Positions 21,967 through 34,100 of a stretch of DNA of 64,000 bases are shown here, in pieces. The stretch comes from Diospyros lotus (Eukaryota > Streptophyta > Magnoliopsida > Ericales > Ebenaceae). Every line of letters begins with the position of its first letter. The first letter of the stretch is position 1. The translations under genes and the position numbers were made by a program. Below the pieces are notes generated by a model. It had not been told where the DNA came from. It saw only the letters and a list, made by a program, of their open reading frames with translations, and searched no databases. The stretch is taken from NCBI RefSeq assembly GCF_014633365.1, contig NC_068339.1:11617925-11681924 (forward strand), read 5' to 3'.

Positions 21967-22669
21967 TGTTATATGTATTTCCCGCATCACCCCGCATGGG
22001 CCAGACTCGGTCCGATAGACCGGCCCAATCACCCAAGGCCAAGAAGGCCCGGACGACCTCGTCAAGGAAGGTCCAGCCTCCATCAAAGACCCGGAACTCG
22101 TAAAGCGAGCGTATGGCGAGCTCCCGGTAATCCCCCAACGAGCTCGGAGCAATCGACTAACGAGCTCCTGAAATATCCTCCAGATCGCTGGGCCATCCAG
22201 GTCGCTCGCCTAAAACCTCCAGCTCGCATGAGCGGCAAAGCTGCTGAGAAGTCAGAGGTAGGGTCCGATCACTTTATCTGTAACAGCCCATGCCCCTCGT
22301 AATGAGGATCCCACTCCCGGTCTTGCGAAGGCGGTAAGAACTATTTGTCCCCCATTATACAAACACTGTATTTTTATATATTATCTAGATTGTAAAAGTC
22401 CCTCAAGAAAAATGGAAATAAAGAGGGCTATGAGGAGCAAAGAGAGAGGACAGAAAAGAATAATCAGATACCGCCACTCTGGGAGAATAATGAGATGGCG
22501 GCCGTGGACTAGGCATCGTTCTGGCCGAACTACGTAAAAGATTCTGGTGTACACGCTTGGAACTTTGGGGGGAGGGGGGGGTTTTCTTCCTTCCTTCTCG
22601 GTATTTTTTTTTGGATTGACTCACCGCGGCCCAAAACGAATCACGGTCGGCCGAAATCAAACGTCGACA
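21967..22669 (+). repeat. 3' LTR of the Tat element
   Basis: 703 bp, TG...CA, matching the 5' LTR except for three transitions (in the TATA region, in the GGGC[C/T]ATGAGG block and in GAAC[C/T]ACG) and one extra G in a homopolymer. Confidence 0.95.
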
Positions 22670-22759
22670 ATTTCAATATATTATTAATTTAAATATTAAT
22701 CAACTTTTATATTTTAAGTAAAACGGGTTATAAGGTAGGGTAACTCAAACAGCCTCTAA

Positions 22760-25700
22760 ATTGCAGAGACCTTTGCTAAAGTTACCTTCTTCTGAATGTT
22801 CTTCCGAGATAATTTTCACCCTTTATGAATATTCTGATTCTCAATGTGTAAGTTTCCTCTGGTTGATTTCTCTACCCTTTATCTCAGCAATCACTGAATT
22901 TTACTTTTCATTTATTTTAGCAGTTTCTGGTTGGGTCAATGTCAAGACAACAATGGTGTTTCGAACAGGAAAACTGAAATTTCTTCCATATGGATGCAGT
23001 TGGTGTAGAAAAGTTCCATCTTTATTGCAGATTCTGGTCAACTACTTTAACCTATTTGATGTGTAAACTATTGTAAAATGACAAGTGTGGTGGCTGCAGG
23101 ATATTTGTCCTGGATGAAGGGTCTACTTCTCCAGAGAAACCGCCAGAATAGGCTGGCCCAACATTTACAAAAACATCAGAGTCAAGAAGGTTCAAAGAGA
23201 TATTATGCTTGCTTTGCCTCTGATTGGGATAGGATGCTCAACCTGCATAGTTACTTAATGCTATCAATTATTGAGGATTAAAAAATTTTCCTATAATTGT
23301 GAACTATTTTGTTAAACTTTTGTTTTATAAAAAAAGTATTACGATGGTGGGGTGCACGGAGAATGCAGGATATTACATCAACCGATGGAAGGATAATGGC
23401 CTCATTGTCCAGACATCTGTGGGAGCATTTCCATCCCATAGTCATTTGGAATCGGAGCCAATTATAGCTTTGTGAAGGTTTTTCAGTATTCTGCAATAAT
23501 TCTCACTGCCCACCAAAACTATATCTTGAAAGTATCAACCTGGAGGACGGTTCCGAAAGAATATATGGGCTAGGCAGTTCTAAGCACACACACAAAAAAA
23601 AAAAGGCGGCATCAACCTGAAGGTGCTGAATATTTCAGTAGAAGGTCCTGCCCAAGTAAAAAATCCAATCATCACTTCTCATTATCCTCGCAGGGGCAAA
23701 TATCTGCATGCAGACTTGAGTTGAAGCCCATTTACATTATCAGACACCCGCAATAGGTCCAGAGTCATTGGCCGCAATTTTGCCTATTTGACCTGGCAAA
23801 CAGGCATCCTCAGCTGCTGCTTGTCAATCTGCATGAATGGTTATTCTTCCAGGGAAACTGGCTGCAATGGCATCAACTGCTGCCAGTCAAGCATCCCTTT
23901 CTTCCTCGACTTCTTTGATGCATCTCTGATTGGCATCAATCCAAATGGCGATCCTACAGGCTGCAAGTATACTTTCGTGGTTGTCCTTGTGTTTTCAAAA
24001 CCACTATGAAATCCCGTGTTATTGTCCTTGTGTTTTCTCTCTGGATGAATGCCGGATATCGAATAGTGGGCAGAGTGTAGCCTGAATAGATGTAGTCACG
24101 TGTGTAAAAATACAAATGGAAGCTATGAGTGCTTTCCCCCAGATTAATTTGTCCTTCTTGGGAGTTTTAATTGCTATAAACTGTGCAATGATGGTCGAAA
24201 GAAGGTGATAATTTTGGGTAAGCTCTTCTTCTAACTAAAAACGCACAAGAAGTTCAGACAGTATCCATCCTCAACTTCAATTTCTATATCCTTCTTAACC
24301 CACTTTGATATTTTGCTTATATTTATTTACTTGAGGTCGGGACTGGAAGAAGGGGAACCATATAAGGCTTCTCCCATATTTATTCTCCCTCTCGCATCGG
24401 TTCTGCATCAAAAACCCATGCGAAAACTTTTTCTTTTATTGGCGCCCGATAGGTAGACTAAACGATTGAGTCAAAAGCCTACCAGATTCCGACTCGAGCG
24501 AGAGCCCAAATGGGGAGGGCGAGAACATCTTGATCGTCGAAAGCTCCACTGTTAAGGGGGAGGGTGAGAGAGACTTTTCAAAATTCGATCAAATCAATTG
24601 AGAATATCATCAGATCTTAGGTGAGCCAGATACATTGAATTCTACAATCAGGTTTTTGATGACCTGCTAGTCGGTTGGTGCTTAATTTTATTCCATAAAG
24701 GTTTCAAATTTTGATGTATTGGATAGGATTAAGGAATACAGGCTCTGGATAAGAAAAAAATTTGTGACAATTTGGTAAAAAAAAAAAGAAGTACGCAGCC
24801 TTACACATACTTTGTAAATATGCTATTTTTGCAGCTCAAACCTGTAATCTTTCAGTCACACCCTCCCAACTTTTCAAGCATTCTTTGAAACTTAAATATT
24901 TTCTGATCAAGAACTCAATGTTTGGGTTTATGAAGTGCTTCCTTTGCTTTATTCAAATTTGGTAGGAACTTGCACTGGTCTTGGAGTACTAATTTTACTT
25001 ATTGGTCATCTGGTTGTTGTGGAAAGTAATGAAGGAAAGAAAAGAAACTAAGCTCAAGGAGAGGTTCTTCAAACGAAATGGTGGCTTATTATTGCAACAA
25101 TAGGTATCATCTGATAAAGGTAATTTTGAGGCAACCAAGTTATTCGCATCAAAGGAGTTGGAGCAGACCACTGACAACTACAACGTGAATTGAATCCTTA
25201 GCCAAGGCGACTAAGGAACCTTTTACAAAAGAATGTTTCAGATGGTAAAATAGTTGCAATCAAGAAATCCAAAAAGGTGGATGAATGCCAACTTGAGTAG
25301 TTCATCAATGAGGATGTCATTTTATCACAAATAAACCATCAGAATGCGGTTAAGCTGTTGGGGTATTGTTTGGGGACACAAGTTCCAATGCTAGTGTATG
25401 AGTTCATTTCTAATGGAACTCTCTTTCATTATACCCACGACCAAAATGTGAAGTTCCTGCTTGCCTAGGATTTATGCTGGCGGATTGCTGCAGAAGTTGC
25501 CAGGACTCTAGCCTATCTGCTATGGGTGACAAAAAAAGTATTCGTAAATCGGTGAATCAGATCGAATTGGATCGAATCGTGCCTTTTGAATTAATTCTAT
25601 AGTTAAGTTTTAGTTCTAAAAAATTAAGAACCGATATATTTAGTTTGATTACTATTTTTTTTTTTTCAAATTGTGGTTCTAACCGAACTGAAACCAATAT

Positions 25701-26590
25701 TATACTTATATATATATTATAATTTTTTGAATATATATATATATACATATACTCATAAATAGTATCACTTTCTAAAAATCTAACGAGATTCATGAACTCT
25801 TTTATTTCTAGACTTTTATGCTCTATTGCTATATTAAATTATCGATATAATCTCATTTGATGAAATAGTATATGAATTATTTTGTTCTACTTTTACTTCA
25901 AGACTTGAAGTATTAATGAAATTATGGGTTTATTTTAATTAATAAATTTGTTTGTAATTTTATATTTTACGAAAATGTTTAAAAACTAAATGTTAATTGG
26001 ATAGAACCGAAACCGATCTGGTGATGTTTAAAAGCTAAATGTTAATTGGATAGAACAGAAATCGGTTTGGTGTGACGGATTTGTCGTGATTTGATTTTAT
26101 ATATATAATGGTTCGGTTACAATTCTTATTTTTTCGGAATCATTAAAAATGATTCAATTACTGAATTTTTATAAAATCGGACCAATCCGAACCGCTAACA
26201 CCCTACTGTCCGCATTGCACCGCTGGCGCACCCATTAATGCAAGGCAATTTGGTTACATAAACCCTCAGAACTTCAGATCAAGGCAGTTCACAGAAAAGA
26301 GTGATATCTATAGTTTTATGGTAGTACTTATTAACTGGTACTATTAACTGGGCAAAACCCCATTATGTCTGCTAAATCAGCTGAAGAAAGGCTGTCTGGC
26401 AGCATGCGTCATATTATATTAGCAATGGAGGAGAACCACCTGAACGACATTCTTAATGCTTGAGTGGTGAAAGAGGGTGGGAAAGACAGATCTTGGCTGC
26501 TGCTAAGATTGCAAAGACATACTTGGCGATGAATGGAAGGAAAAGACCAACAATGAGGGAGGTTGTGATGGAGTTAAAGGTATTAGTGTT
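22760..26590 (+). pseudogene. WAK-type receptor kinase, pseudogene B
   Basis: Second WAK copy. The galacturonan-binding ectodomain is at about 23,610-24,005 (INLKVLNISVEGP, then SRVIGRN, CNGINCCQSSIP, INPNGDPTGCKYTFVV). An EGF exon is near 24,050-24,140 (CSHVCKNTNGSYEC). The transmembrane and juxtamembrane part is near 24,970-25,170 (CTGLGVLILLIG, then LFASKELEQTTDNY). The kinase runs from about 25,200, is cut at 25,520 by an hAT-like element, and resumes at 26,206 through AAKIAKTYLAMNGRKRPTMREVVMEL to about 26,580. Stops and frameshifts occur throughout, and the HRD/DFG segment is reduced to fragments. The upstream exon(s) near 22,770-23,500 are only partly recognisable. A and B share exon order and flanks, so they are duplicates of one gene. 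No active product is expected. Confidence 0.8.
25521..26205. mobile_element. hAT-like non-autonomous element in WAK B
   Basis: Ends TATGGGTG and CACCCTA are short inverted repeats. The interior is AT-rich with GGTTCGG/CCGAACC subterminal motifs and has no coding capacity. Flanks CTATCTGC (25,513-25,520) and CTGTCCGC (26,206-26,213) match at six of eight bases and correspond to one site in the WAK kinase reading (AYLH region), so they are read as an aged 8-bp target duplication. Confidence 0.7.
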
Positions 26591-27940
26591 AGATATAAAT
26601 GCTTCAATGTATATATATTAAATTTACATATCATATAAAATACTGATATTAATAAAGAAGAAGAATACCTCTTAACTCCATAATAGCGATAAAAATCTTG
26701 TTTGCAATAACAAGCACAAATATACTTCCCTGGACCAAATCTTCCTCTTCTTTTCTGCTATTATGCCTTAATCTTTTCTTAATGAGAAAAAAATGGTGTA
26801 ATAGAATCATCAGAGAGAAGAAAGGACCTAACTATATATAGAGAGAGCTAATAGGGTTTTACCTATCACAAAACCTTATTGGGCCTATACTTATTCCACA
26901 AATCATATATATATATATATATATAAATAAGCCTAAACCCATTAAGGTGCAGCAAGTTCAATGTCCAATTATGATCACATATAATTTTTTTGGGCCTTCA
27001 GATATTATTAAACTATAGTCCAATTGATTTTTTTTCTTAAAAACAAGATCTAATTAATATTACACACATAATGAAAAAATTCTAATAATTAAAATCTCAA
27101 GGAGAGTATTAACTCATGTTATTAAGTCTTATTGTGGAGAGGATGAATGTTCTTTAGACATGGGTGGATTTATTAGTGAGCGGCCTGAGTTGAAAGGTTT
27201 TAGCTCAGGCAGCGCACAACAAAATTTAAATTTATAAAATATATTTTTTGATTTTTTAGTAATAATCCAGCACATCCCCAATTTTTTCCAGCCTAGCCCA
27301 GCTCACCTGCTTGCATCCGCCCCGGGTTCTATGGATGAATTTATTGAATTTTAGGAGCTGGTGCTTCACTTTCAATAAAAACATTTTTTAGTGAAAGTAT
27401 GATTTAATCATTTGATGCCAAACCCTTGTCATTTGAATGAGAAGCGATAAGGTAAGAATATGGATTATTAAAACTAAAAATCACTAAATGCATTTAAAAT
27501 AGTTTGCATATAAGGTAAAAACTTGCATGGTAAGGAGAGTGAAAAAAATGATATCAAATTTTATGTAAATAAGTTTTAGTGGAAATTGCAAAAATTAATT
27601 ATGTCTCAAACAGATAATTTTTAAAGAAAATAATTATGAATTCTTCTCTATTTTTTATTAAATCGTGATCTTTTATCAACACATATAAATTAACATATTA
27701 CTTAATTAATTTAATTTTATAAAAGTCTTTAAAAATAATTTAAATGATATTCACCTTTCATTGTACGCGTAAAGTTATGAGTTTAAATTTTTTTTATATT
27801 TTCATAATGTCAATATTTTTTTTTTTTATGTAATTTAATATAATAATTTATCCTATTGCAAATGATGCCAAGTTAAGATTAGAAATAACTTTGAAAAGAA
27901 ATATTAAATAAATTTACTCTATAGAAAATGAAAAAGAATT
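26591..27940. other. Intergenic between WAK B and VPS2
   Basis: AT-rich, with an (AT)n tract near 26,908-26,925. The segment starting TGTTAGATATAAATG at 26,587 has LTR-like composition and a TATATATAG motif, but I found no partner end or target duplication. No gene is supported. Confidence 0.4.
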
Positions 27941-28167
27941 AAACCCTAGTAAGTCAGCCCAAAAAAATGGAAAAGAGCGAGAAGTATGGGCATTATGGTA
28001 ATTAAGCTTGCTACAACGGCTACTTCGGCCCTTACTTCGGATACTTGGAACAGCCGACATCAGCACGCTCCACTAGGCCAATCTTCCAGAGAGAGAGAGC
28101 TCAAACGGTCAGTGGGCGGTGGGAAGATCTTGGGAAAGGAAAGCTAGGGAGCCGATCGAAGGCAGCT
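27941..28167 (+). promoter_or_regulatory. VPS2 promoter and 5' leader
   Basis: Telo-box AAACCCTAG (27,941-27,949) with a nearby GCCCA (site II-like half) lies about 220 bp before the start codon, consistent with a housekeeping gene. An in-frame upstream ATG at 28,045 would add 41 residues, but it lacks family similarity, so it is treated as leader. Confidence 0.5.
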
Positions 28168-31100
28168 ATGAACATCTTCAGGAAGAAAACCTCGCCTAAA
28201 GGTGCAAAATGCAAATTAGCCTCTGTGTTTTGCTTCTATATTCTAGTGTTTTTGGTCTTCCATCGATCTCTCCTGCAACAAAATTAAAGCGTTACAAGGC
28301 ATATTTGGGTTTTTCTGTTTTTAGGGTTTTTGATCTTCTACTGGTATCGGCATATTTGGGTTTTTAATTGCACTTAACTTTCTTTCTCTATTGTATGCAT
28401 ATCTAGCCATGTCTTCCCCCTGATTTTTCATGCTTTCCAAAGATTTTCGTCTACCCAGCCTTTTCGTTACCTGTAGGTTCACCGTTCAATTCTCCCTTCC
28501 TATTTTTTTTTTAGTTCGACGAGGATAATTTTTGATATTTTGTTATTTTCTTCTTAGTTCCCAAAATTGCTTCGCATTCTCACCCTTTTCAGTTGTACTT
28601 TGTTTGTTTATTCGATTATTTCTTTTTTTTGGGTTAGTTGTTTCCAGATGAAGTTTTGGTCCGTTTTTCTGATCTATTTGTTTTTTGGTCGTAAATTATA
28701 ATTCAATATTGTAAAATTAATTGTAAACTAAAACAACATTGTATTCTCTTTTACAGATGCACTCCGCACAAGCAAAAGAGAAATGTCAGTTGCCACTAGA
28801 GGTATAGTTGGTCTCTTCCCCTCCCTCCCCCCAAAAAAACAAAAGAGAGGATATTTTCTTCCTTTGATTCGCTATATGTTTGTTGTTGAAATTTCTAAAC
28901 CATTGTAAGGTATTAGATAAATCTCTGATTCTAGTTGTACTAGACTAGTCAAAGTATCAGGTTTGTCTTGTTTAATTGGCACACTGATTCATGCTTCAAT
29001 GTTTTAGGCAATGATTAGGAGATCTTAAACTCTAGATTTTTATGTGTATAATTATTTTGCAAAGGTGATTTTTTTTCCTTTCAAAATTTGAAGCTATGTT
29101 AAAAAAAAATGGTCAAAATAAAACCCAACAAAACTAATTTCCATACTAAAAATGTTAAATCACTCACTTCTGTTGTTCAAAGAAGCATCAAGGTAGGAAT
29201 ACAAGGCAAAAAAAAAAAATGCTAATGCTGTATTAAATTTAAAGCTGAAGCCACTCTTGGCAGAAGCTGCATTCACGGTTTCTGCCTAAAGGTGGAAACA
29301 GTGATCTTGGTTACGCCAAAGGCAGCTTTAAAGTGGTTTCTGGTTTAAAGTTGAAACTGCCTTGGCAGTTTTTGCTTTATTTTTCAAAATCACTTTATCC
29401 GTTGTTCTTCCCCTTGTTTTTCTGACCACCTCGATTGAACAAGATGAGTGGTTGATATGACCTAGAGTTTTTAGTGTGGGAATTAGTTTGTTTGAGTTTT
29501 ATTTTGTTAATTTTTTTTAAAGATAGTTTCAATTTTTCAAAAAACTCTTAGAAAGTTCAACCTTAGTTCCTGGTACACTGTGGTTCACCAAAGTTGAGCT
29601 TCTTCTCAGTGCTAATGACCAATAGGGCACAGCAGGACAATTCAAAGGGATCACTTTTGCAGTGTTTATTATTGTTTGGCTGTTTTTGTCCTCAAGCAGT
29701 GATCTATTACCACTTGGTAGTTCTCAACATTTGTCATTTAAGTAAATTGCGAAAATCTGCAAGAGTTAGCCACCTATAAGGAGGAAAAACTTTATGCATT
29801 TTGAAGTTCTGATTTCATTGTAACTAATTACTTGAAAGTGCCAATAGTTGAGTAGGCTAACCATAAACATCAAATTTAAATCTTTTTCAGCAAGATGAGG
29901 ATGTCACAAGTTGATTATGTTTTGGATCAATGTTCTAAATAATGTCAGCATGGGTAGAGACCTCCAAAAGTGATTATTATACAAGTTATAATAGTTCTAT
30001 GTAGATTCCATTGATAACATTTGATATTATACATCCAACTATGATTATCATTTATATCATCTTGGTGTGCTTAGTGCAGGCATTGAACGTGAGATTGCTT
30101 CTTTACAAATGGAGGTATGTTGCTATATGCAAGGGTTTATTCCGTTGAGTTTCTCAATGTTCTACTTGTAATAGGAATCTGGTATTTCAGGAGAAGAAGT
30201 TGGTTGCAGAGATCAAGAAAACAGCTAAAACTGGAAATGAGGCAAGTATAAGTTCAAGTTCATTCCTTTTTTGTAAATGGAGTTAGGGAACACACAAATA
30301 TAAGCTATAGCCCAGTGATTGCATAAATTGGTGACACTAACATAGTAGGTTGAAGTATTATAGATTAGGAAAATTTGTGTTGTTTTTACTTTCGTGTTGG
30401 CTAAAGGTCTAGTAGCAATACTTTTGGTCTAGTGTTTGATGCATGCACCCTTGATGCGTTAGTCCATGGAGAAAATACTCATGAGCTAGTGTTTTGAGGT
30501 TGAAACCTGAGATAATATTTATTGCCCTAAACCAAATTCTTAATGAATTATTCTTTGGGGAGATGAATTGAGATTGCTAGGTTGATAGATTATCATAGTT
30601 CAACCTCCTTCCAAAATCCTTGTAATACTTGGGTTGTGGTAGGTAATTGTTGAGATATAGGAGAGGAAGATTGTAATGGTGCAACAACAAGGGTTCCTTT
30701 GTGGAGGTTAGGGTGCTATTAGCTATACCTTGTGGGTTGATAAAGATATGAATATTAGATGTTGGGGACGAATGGAGCCTCTTGGTGAGCACACCCTTGA
30801 CTCTAAGTCTAGAACCTACTAGATGTTGTCAATGGCAAGTGTTGTTCTAAGTAGCTAAAATTGCCTTATTGGCCACAAAGGACTCTTTTGGACTTACCAT
30901 AGTTGTGTGATGAAAACACTTTGGAGGTCTTAGCTATCCCAAATGATGTTAGAGCTTGCTAGCAAAAGAACTATCTTTCTAGATGGTTGGAAGGCTTTGG
31001 GATGGAAGTACCTATCAAAAGTTGTAATAGTTTTTTCATATTCATACGGTAGGGCTAATCACCCTATATATACTCACAGAGATTCATCCCTATCAATCTT

Positions 31101-34100
31101 GCTTGATTGATTCTCCAACACTCTCTCAAGCTGGAGAGTATATGTTGACCATTTTTAGCTTGTATGCAATCTCCTAAAATCTTGCTGGTGGAAGACCTTT
31201 GGTTAGGATGTTTGCTATTAGTTTTATGTTGGCATATAAATAGTTACTAAGTCATTGTCCAATTTTTCATTAATAAAATGTCTATCAACCTCTATATGCT
31301 TGGTACGATCATACTGGATTAGATTGTGAGCAATGCTGATAGCAAACTTGTTATCACAATACAGTTTCATCATCCATTTCTGTTTGATCTTGAGGTCATT
31401 TAAAATAATTTTCAGCCATAGAAGTTTACACATACTCCATGAACATAGCTCTAAACTTTTCCTCGACACTTGATCTAGCAACCACACTTTGCTTTTTAGT
31501 TCTCTATGTGACCAATCCGACAATCATAGGAGATTGATTGGGATGAATCTTGCTTGCTTGATTCTCCAACACTCCTTCTTAAGCTGGAGAGTATATGTTG
31601 ACCATTCCTAACTTGCATGCAATCTCTTGAAATCTTGTTGGTGGAAGACCTTTGGTTAAGATATTTGCTATTGGTTTTATGTTGGCATATAAGGAGTATT
31701 TATTAAGCCATTGCCCTATTTTTCATTGATGAAATATCTATCAACCTCTATATATTTGGTACGATCATACTAGATTGGATTGTGAGCAATGCTAATAACA
31801 AACTTGTTATCACAGTACAGTTTCATCATCCCTTCCGATTTGATCTTGAGGTCATTTAAATAATTTTCAGCCATAGAAGTTCAAATACTCCATGAGCCAT
31901 AGCTCTAAACTTTGCCTAAACACTTGATCTAGTAACCACACTTTGCTTTTTACTTCTCCATGTGACCAAGTTTCCTCCTAGGAATGTATAGTAGCCTGAT
32001 GTGGTTTGTATGTCCATAAGTGAACCTGCACAGTCAGCATCAGAATAAGCTTTGAGTCATACCACCATTGTTCCGAAGCATGATTCCTTTTCCTGAAGTT
32101 GCCTTTAAGTAATGTAGGATTATTTACAGCCTGTAGGTATTCTTTCCTTGAGTCATGCATAAATTGGTTAACTATTCCCACAGAGTAAGCAATATCGGGT
32201 TTGGTATAAGACATCTATTTGCCTTTGTTAACTGTTATCCTAGTCTTCCGCCTCACTTATTCAAACACTCAACCCTCAAGAATAATAGGAAACTCTCTCC
32301 ACACACAAGATAAAACAGAATATGAAAACAACAGAGAATAGATGAACACACACACACACACAAGAAGACACAAAATTTTTCTTGGTTTAGTTCCCTTGAA
32401 AGGAACCCTACATCCAAATTGCCTTAGACCTCTTCTCCACTATCTTGAATCACAAGAACAATTACATGCACTGTAGAACACTCTCACAACCCTATTCCCA
32501 AGCAATACAAAGTTAAACCCAAGATTACAAAGCACTCACTAGCTTTTCTGTCACACAGCACATACTCACACACAAGATAGAATGAAAACAAAATGAATAG
32601 AAGAGACCTCATGACCCCCTATTTATAGAACACGAGGTGGACCAAACAAGACATAATCGGCCGACCTTGGCCGTTACAACTAACCAACTAACAAAAATAC
32701 TAACTAATGAAATATCGAATACATCCCTGACATAAATGCCCTCCCCAGACTCTCTAGCTAATCTAATACGAATGATTTAACATTAACTGTGTTGCCTCCA
32801 TCTTTTGACCCTATTTTGTAATTCGGGTCAATGGGGGAACTTCTTGTCTTTCTGTTAAGTTTTCCTGTTTCCTTTAGCAGGTCCAAAATATACTTCATTT
32901 GGGATAAAAATATATTATTTTTGGAGTAGGTTACTTCAATCCAAGAAATTATCTTAGCTTACCAAGACCTTTAATTTCAAATTCTTATGCCAGATGTTAT
33001 GTTCTCTCAGAGCAAGTCTTTTAATATCAACATAAACCAACAAGGCAATGATCTTACCTTCTCCATTATGTTTTATGAACTGGGTTCGATCTCCCTAATT
33101 CTGTTTATATCTTAGTTTCCTCATTGCCTTTGTAAATCTTTCGAACCACGCCTTTGGAGACTGTTTTAGCCTATACATGGCCTTTTTCAAATGACACACC
33201 TTATTATCCCCAAATAGTTCTTCAAACCCAGGCGAAGGCTCCATATAAACTTCCTCTTTCAAGTCACTATAGAGGAAGGCATTCTTAACATCAAACTACA
33301 ACAGTGGCCAATAAAAACAAGTAGCAAGAGAAATGAGTATTCTAGTTATATTTATCTTGGCTACAAGAGAGAATGTTTGTTGATAATCGATTCCATAGGT
33401 TTGTGTATATCCTTTTGGTACTAATCTTGCTTTGTATCTTTTGAGTGTCCCATCATATTTGTATTTCATTGTAACACCCATTTACATCCCACTGGTATAA
33501 CCTCCCAAGTTATGTTCTTTTCTAGTGCTTTCATTTCCTTTTTCATAGCAAGCATCCAGTTCTTATCCTTCAATGCATCATGAATTGACTTTGGGATTTC
33601 TATAATGTCCAATGAGGTAAGAAAGGCTTGATATTGTGAGGACAATCTATGGTTAGATACAAATTGGGATATGGGGTAGATAGGATGTTTTGTGCATTCT
33701 TGGGTGCCTTTTCTTAATGCAATGGGTAAGTCAAGATCATGGGGCTTAGGTTCTTCCACAAAGATTGGAGTAGGAATAAGTGGTATTACCTTCATTCAAG
33801 CAAGTATCTTGAACTTGTGTTGTTGGTCTAGGATCAACTTCCTTCCTTCTTGAGTAGACGAGAGTTTCTCTTGGATTCAAGGCTAGCCGTTGCAATTTAG
33901 CTGTGTGCTCATCATAATCAATATCTAATTGAATTGGGGTAGCTGGAGATAAGGTGGAAGGTTGAGATGGAAGGGATCTAGGTGAAGAGGTTGAAGAAAG
34001 CTGGCTGGGTTGTTGAGAGGATGATAAAAGAGGGAAGGTGTGTCAAGAGGGAGAGATCCTCATATTCACAATAGTGCTCCCCTTGAAGATGAGGTTCAGG

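Larger units (their letters stand above)
11062..22669 (+). mobile_element. Complete Tat-type Ty3/gypsy LTR retrotransposon
   Basis: An 11.6-kb element with LTRs at 11,062-11,763 and 21,967-22,669, both TG...CA, flanked by the perfect 5-bp target duplication ATTTC (11,057-11,061 and 22,670-22,674). Order: 5' LTR, primer-binding site, one Gag-Pol frame on the plus strand, about 1.1 kb of repetitive spacer, an antisense spliced gene, polypurine tract, 3' LTR. The second RNase H between the Ty3 RNase H and the integrase, together with a long 3' region holding an antisense reading frame, is diagnostic of the plant Tat lineage (Retand/Grande/Ogre relatives). Near-identical LTRs show a recent insertion. 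It is GC-richer than its AT-rich surroundings. Confidence 0.95.

Noticed and set aside
9628..22760. Gypsy inserted in an hAT-like MITE (ends at 10,337 and 22,758)
   Set aside because: The ends match only weakly and no 8-bp duplication was found, so it is not listed as a feature.
26587..27105. LTR-like segment after WAK B
   Set aside because: A TG start and TATA-like motif exist, but no matching CA end with a duplication of ATTAG could be found.
28045..28167. In-frame upstream ATG adding 41 residues to VPS2
   Set aside because: The family starts at MNIF; the extra residues show no similarity and lie in the leader.
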